Below, piece after piece: positions 63,278-64,000 of a stretch of 64,000 nt of DNA. The DNA comes from CAWGJC01 sp965276665 (GTDB taxonomy: Bacteria; Pseudomonadota; Alphaproteobacteria; Acetobacterales; Acetobacteraceae): contig OZ255620.1 in NCBI GenBank assembly GCA_965276665.1, positions 2,852,001 through 2,916,000 on the forward strand, given 5' to 3'. The notes below the pieces were generated by a model. That model had not been told where the DNA came from. It searched no databases and worked only from the letters and a program-made list of their open reading frames with translations. How positions within the stretch are numbered: position 1 is the first letter of the stretch; the number at the start of each line of letters is the position of its first letter. The translations under genes and the position numbers were made by a program.

Positions 63278-64000
63278 CAGGCGCCGCGATGCCCGCCGCG
63301 ATATTGGCGGCGATAGCGCCGGCCGAGCGCGGTCAGGATCTCGTAGCCATTCGTGCCGGCCTGTTTCGCCAGATCGTCCGGCGTCGCCCGGTTCCCGATC
63401 AGCTCGAGCCAGGCGCCCGGCGCCGCCGCCGGATGGTCGGTCACGTCGAAGGTTGTGAGGTCCATGGAAACCCGACCTACCAGCGGGACGGGGGCGCCGT
63501 CAAAAGCCGCGACCGCGCGATTGCCGAGCGCGCGCAGGAACCCGTCCGCATAGCCGACCGGAACCGTCGCGATCCGGCTCCGCCGCTCCGCCACCCAGGC
63601 GGCGTTGTAGCCCACCCCCTCGCCCGGCCTCACCTCGCGGATCTGCAGGATCGGCGCGCGCAGGCGAACCGGGTTGCGCATCGGGTTCGGCCGCCCGGGC
63701 GTCGGGTTGACGCCATAGAGCGCCGCCCCGGGCCGCGCGAGGTCGGAGGCGAAATCCGCGCCGAGAAAAATCCCCGAGGAATTGGCGAAGCTCCGCGGCG
63801 CACGCGGCAGCCGTTCGCAGGCATCGGCGAAGCGCTCGCGCTGCATGGCGTTCAGCGGATCGTCCGGGCATTCGGCGGAGACCAGATGCGTCATCACGAA
63901 GCGGATCGCGATGCCGTCGAGCAGGCCGGGGCCGCGGGCGAGCGCCGCCACCTCCGCCTCCGGCAGGCCGAGCCGGTTCATGCCGGTATCGACATGCAGC
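63277..64000 (-). CDS. alr: alanine racemase, C-terminal part (cut by window end)
   Basis: About 240 codons are visible; the N-terminus with the PLP lysine lies beyond 64000. The window shows LHVDTGMNRLG, then HLVSAECPDDPLNAMQRERF, SFANSSGIFLGADFASDLARPGAALYG, the catalytic-Tyr loop GVGYNAAWVAERRSRIATVPVGYADGF and GRVSMDLTTFDVTD, ending LTALGRRYRRQYRG. It interconverts L- and D-alanine for peptidoglycan, using PLP. The stop overlaps the mlaE start. Confidence 0.96.
   Translation of the reverse strand, partial: LHVDTGMNRLGLPEAEVAALARGPGLLDGIAIRFVMTHLVSAECPDDPLNAMQRERFADACERLPRAPRSFANSSGIFLGADFASDLARPGAALYGVNPTPGRPNPMRNPVRLRAPILQIREVRPGEGVGYNAAWVAERRSRIATVPVGYADGFLRALGNRAVAAFDGAPVPLVGRVSMDLTTFDVTDHPAAAPGAWLELIGNRATPDDLAKQAGTNGYEILTALGRRYRRQYRGGHRGA

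Overview
The window is very GC-rich (about 70%), densely coded DNA that looks like a chromosomal segment of an alphaproteobacterium, most likely an Acetobacteraceae-type organism. This rests on the rho-hemD-(mitofilin-like)-hemY run, the protein families present, and a dispersed intergenic repeat (a CCAGGGGC..GCCCCTGG hairpin followed by a CTAAGGG..CCCTTAG hairpin) of a kind I associate with that family. No database was searched. I saw no rRNA, tRNA, CRISPR array, prophage or complete insertion sequence.

Layout. 1-7009: end of a SIS-domain gene, a ROK kinase-like protein, a gamma-glutamyltransferase-like enzyme, a sugar-type ABC importer (binding protein plus two permeases, no ATPase in view) and an amidohydrolase, all on +; probably an uptake and catabolic operon for a conjugated sugar or amino compound. 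7162-15939: a small methyltransferase, a PhnW-like aminotransferase on -, a complete five-gene dipeptide/oligopeptide-type ABC importer, and a dihydroxyphthalate-decarboxylase-like protein. 16199-17932: a GT90/CAP10 glycosyltransferase. 17961-25942: a two-sided catabolic locus. A GntR/UTRA regulator and LeuD/LeuC-type hydro-lyase subunits lie on -; an isocitrate-lyase-superfamily lyase, HyuB, HyuA and an isochorismatase-fold protein lie on +. A perfect palindrome overlaps a promoter between the two sides. 26019-29499: a secreted SH3 protein, a three-gene cobalt-type nitrile hydratase / thiocyanate hydrolase set, and an MFS transporter.

29550-36214 is a minus-strand block: an ATP-grasp/TPR protein, then GT4, O-antigen ligase, CobW GTPase, WD40 protein and aldo/keto reductase. 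36448-38464 holds a Rieske oxygenase and an amino-acid-type binding protein. 38718-43258 is housekeeping: rho, hemD, a mitofilin-like protein and hemY. 43487-49389 holds a small membrane protein, an orphan OmpR-type regulator, ribA, an L,D-transpeptidase, a TPP riboswitch with thiC, and a SirB1-type protein. 49613-54704 holds a PCMT-like methyltransferase, a broken hydrolase gene, a sigma-like protein with a small partner, gshB and an AmpG-like permease. 54757-64000 holds two secreted low-complexity proteins flanking typA, an adenosine-kinase-like PfkB enzyme, a bactofilin, an MFS transporter, and the alr-mlaE-mlaF operon (alr cut by the window end).

Two patterns stand out beyond the genes. 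First, short tandem duplications (14-17, 34 nt) repeatedly sit exactly on stop/start junctions of operons, moving the downstream start away from the upstream stop. Second, two ~141-nt inverted-repeat elements flanked by TA (MITE-like) are present: one interrupts a copy of the dispersed repeat and the other forms the stop codon of hemY.
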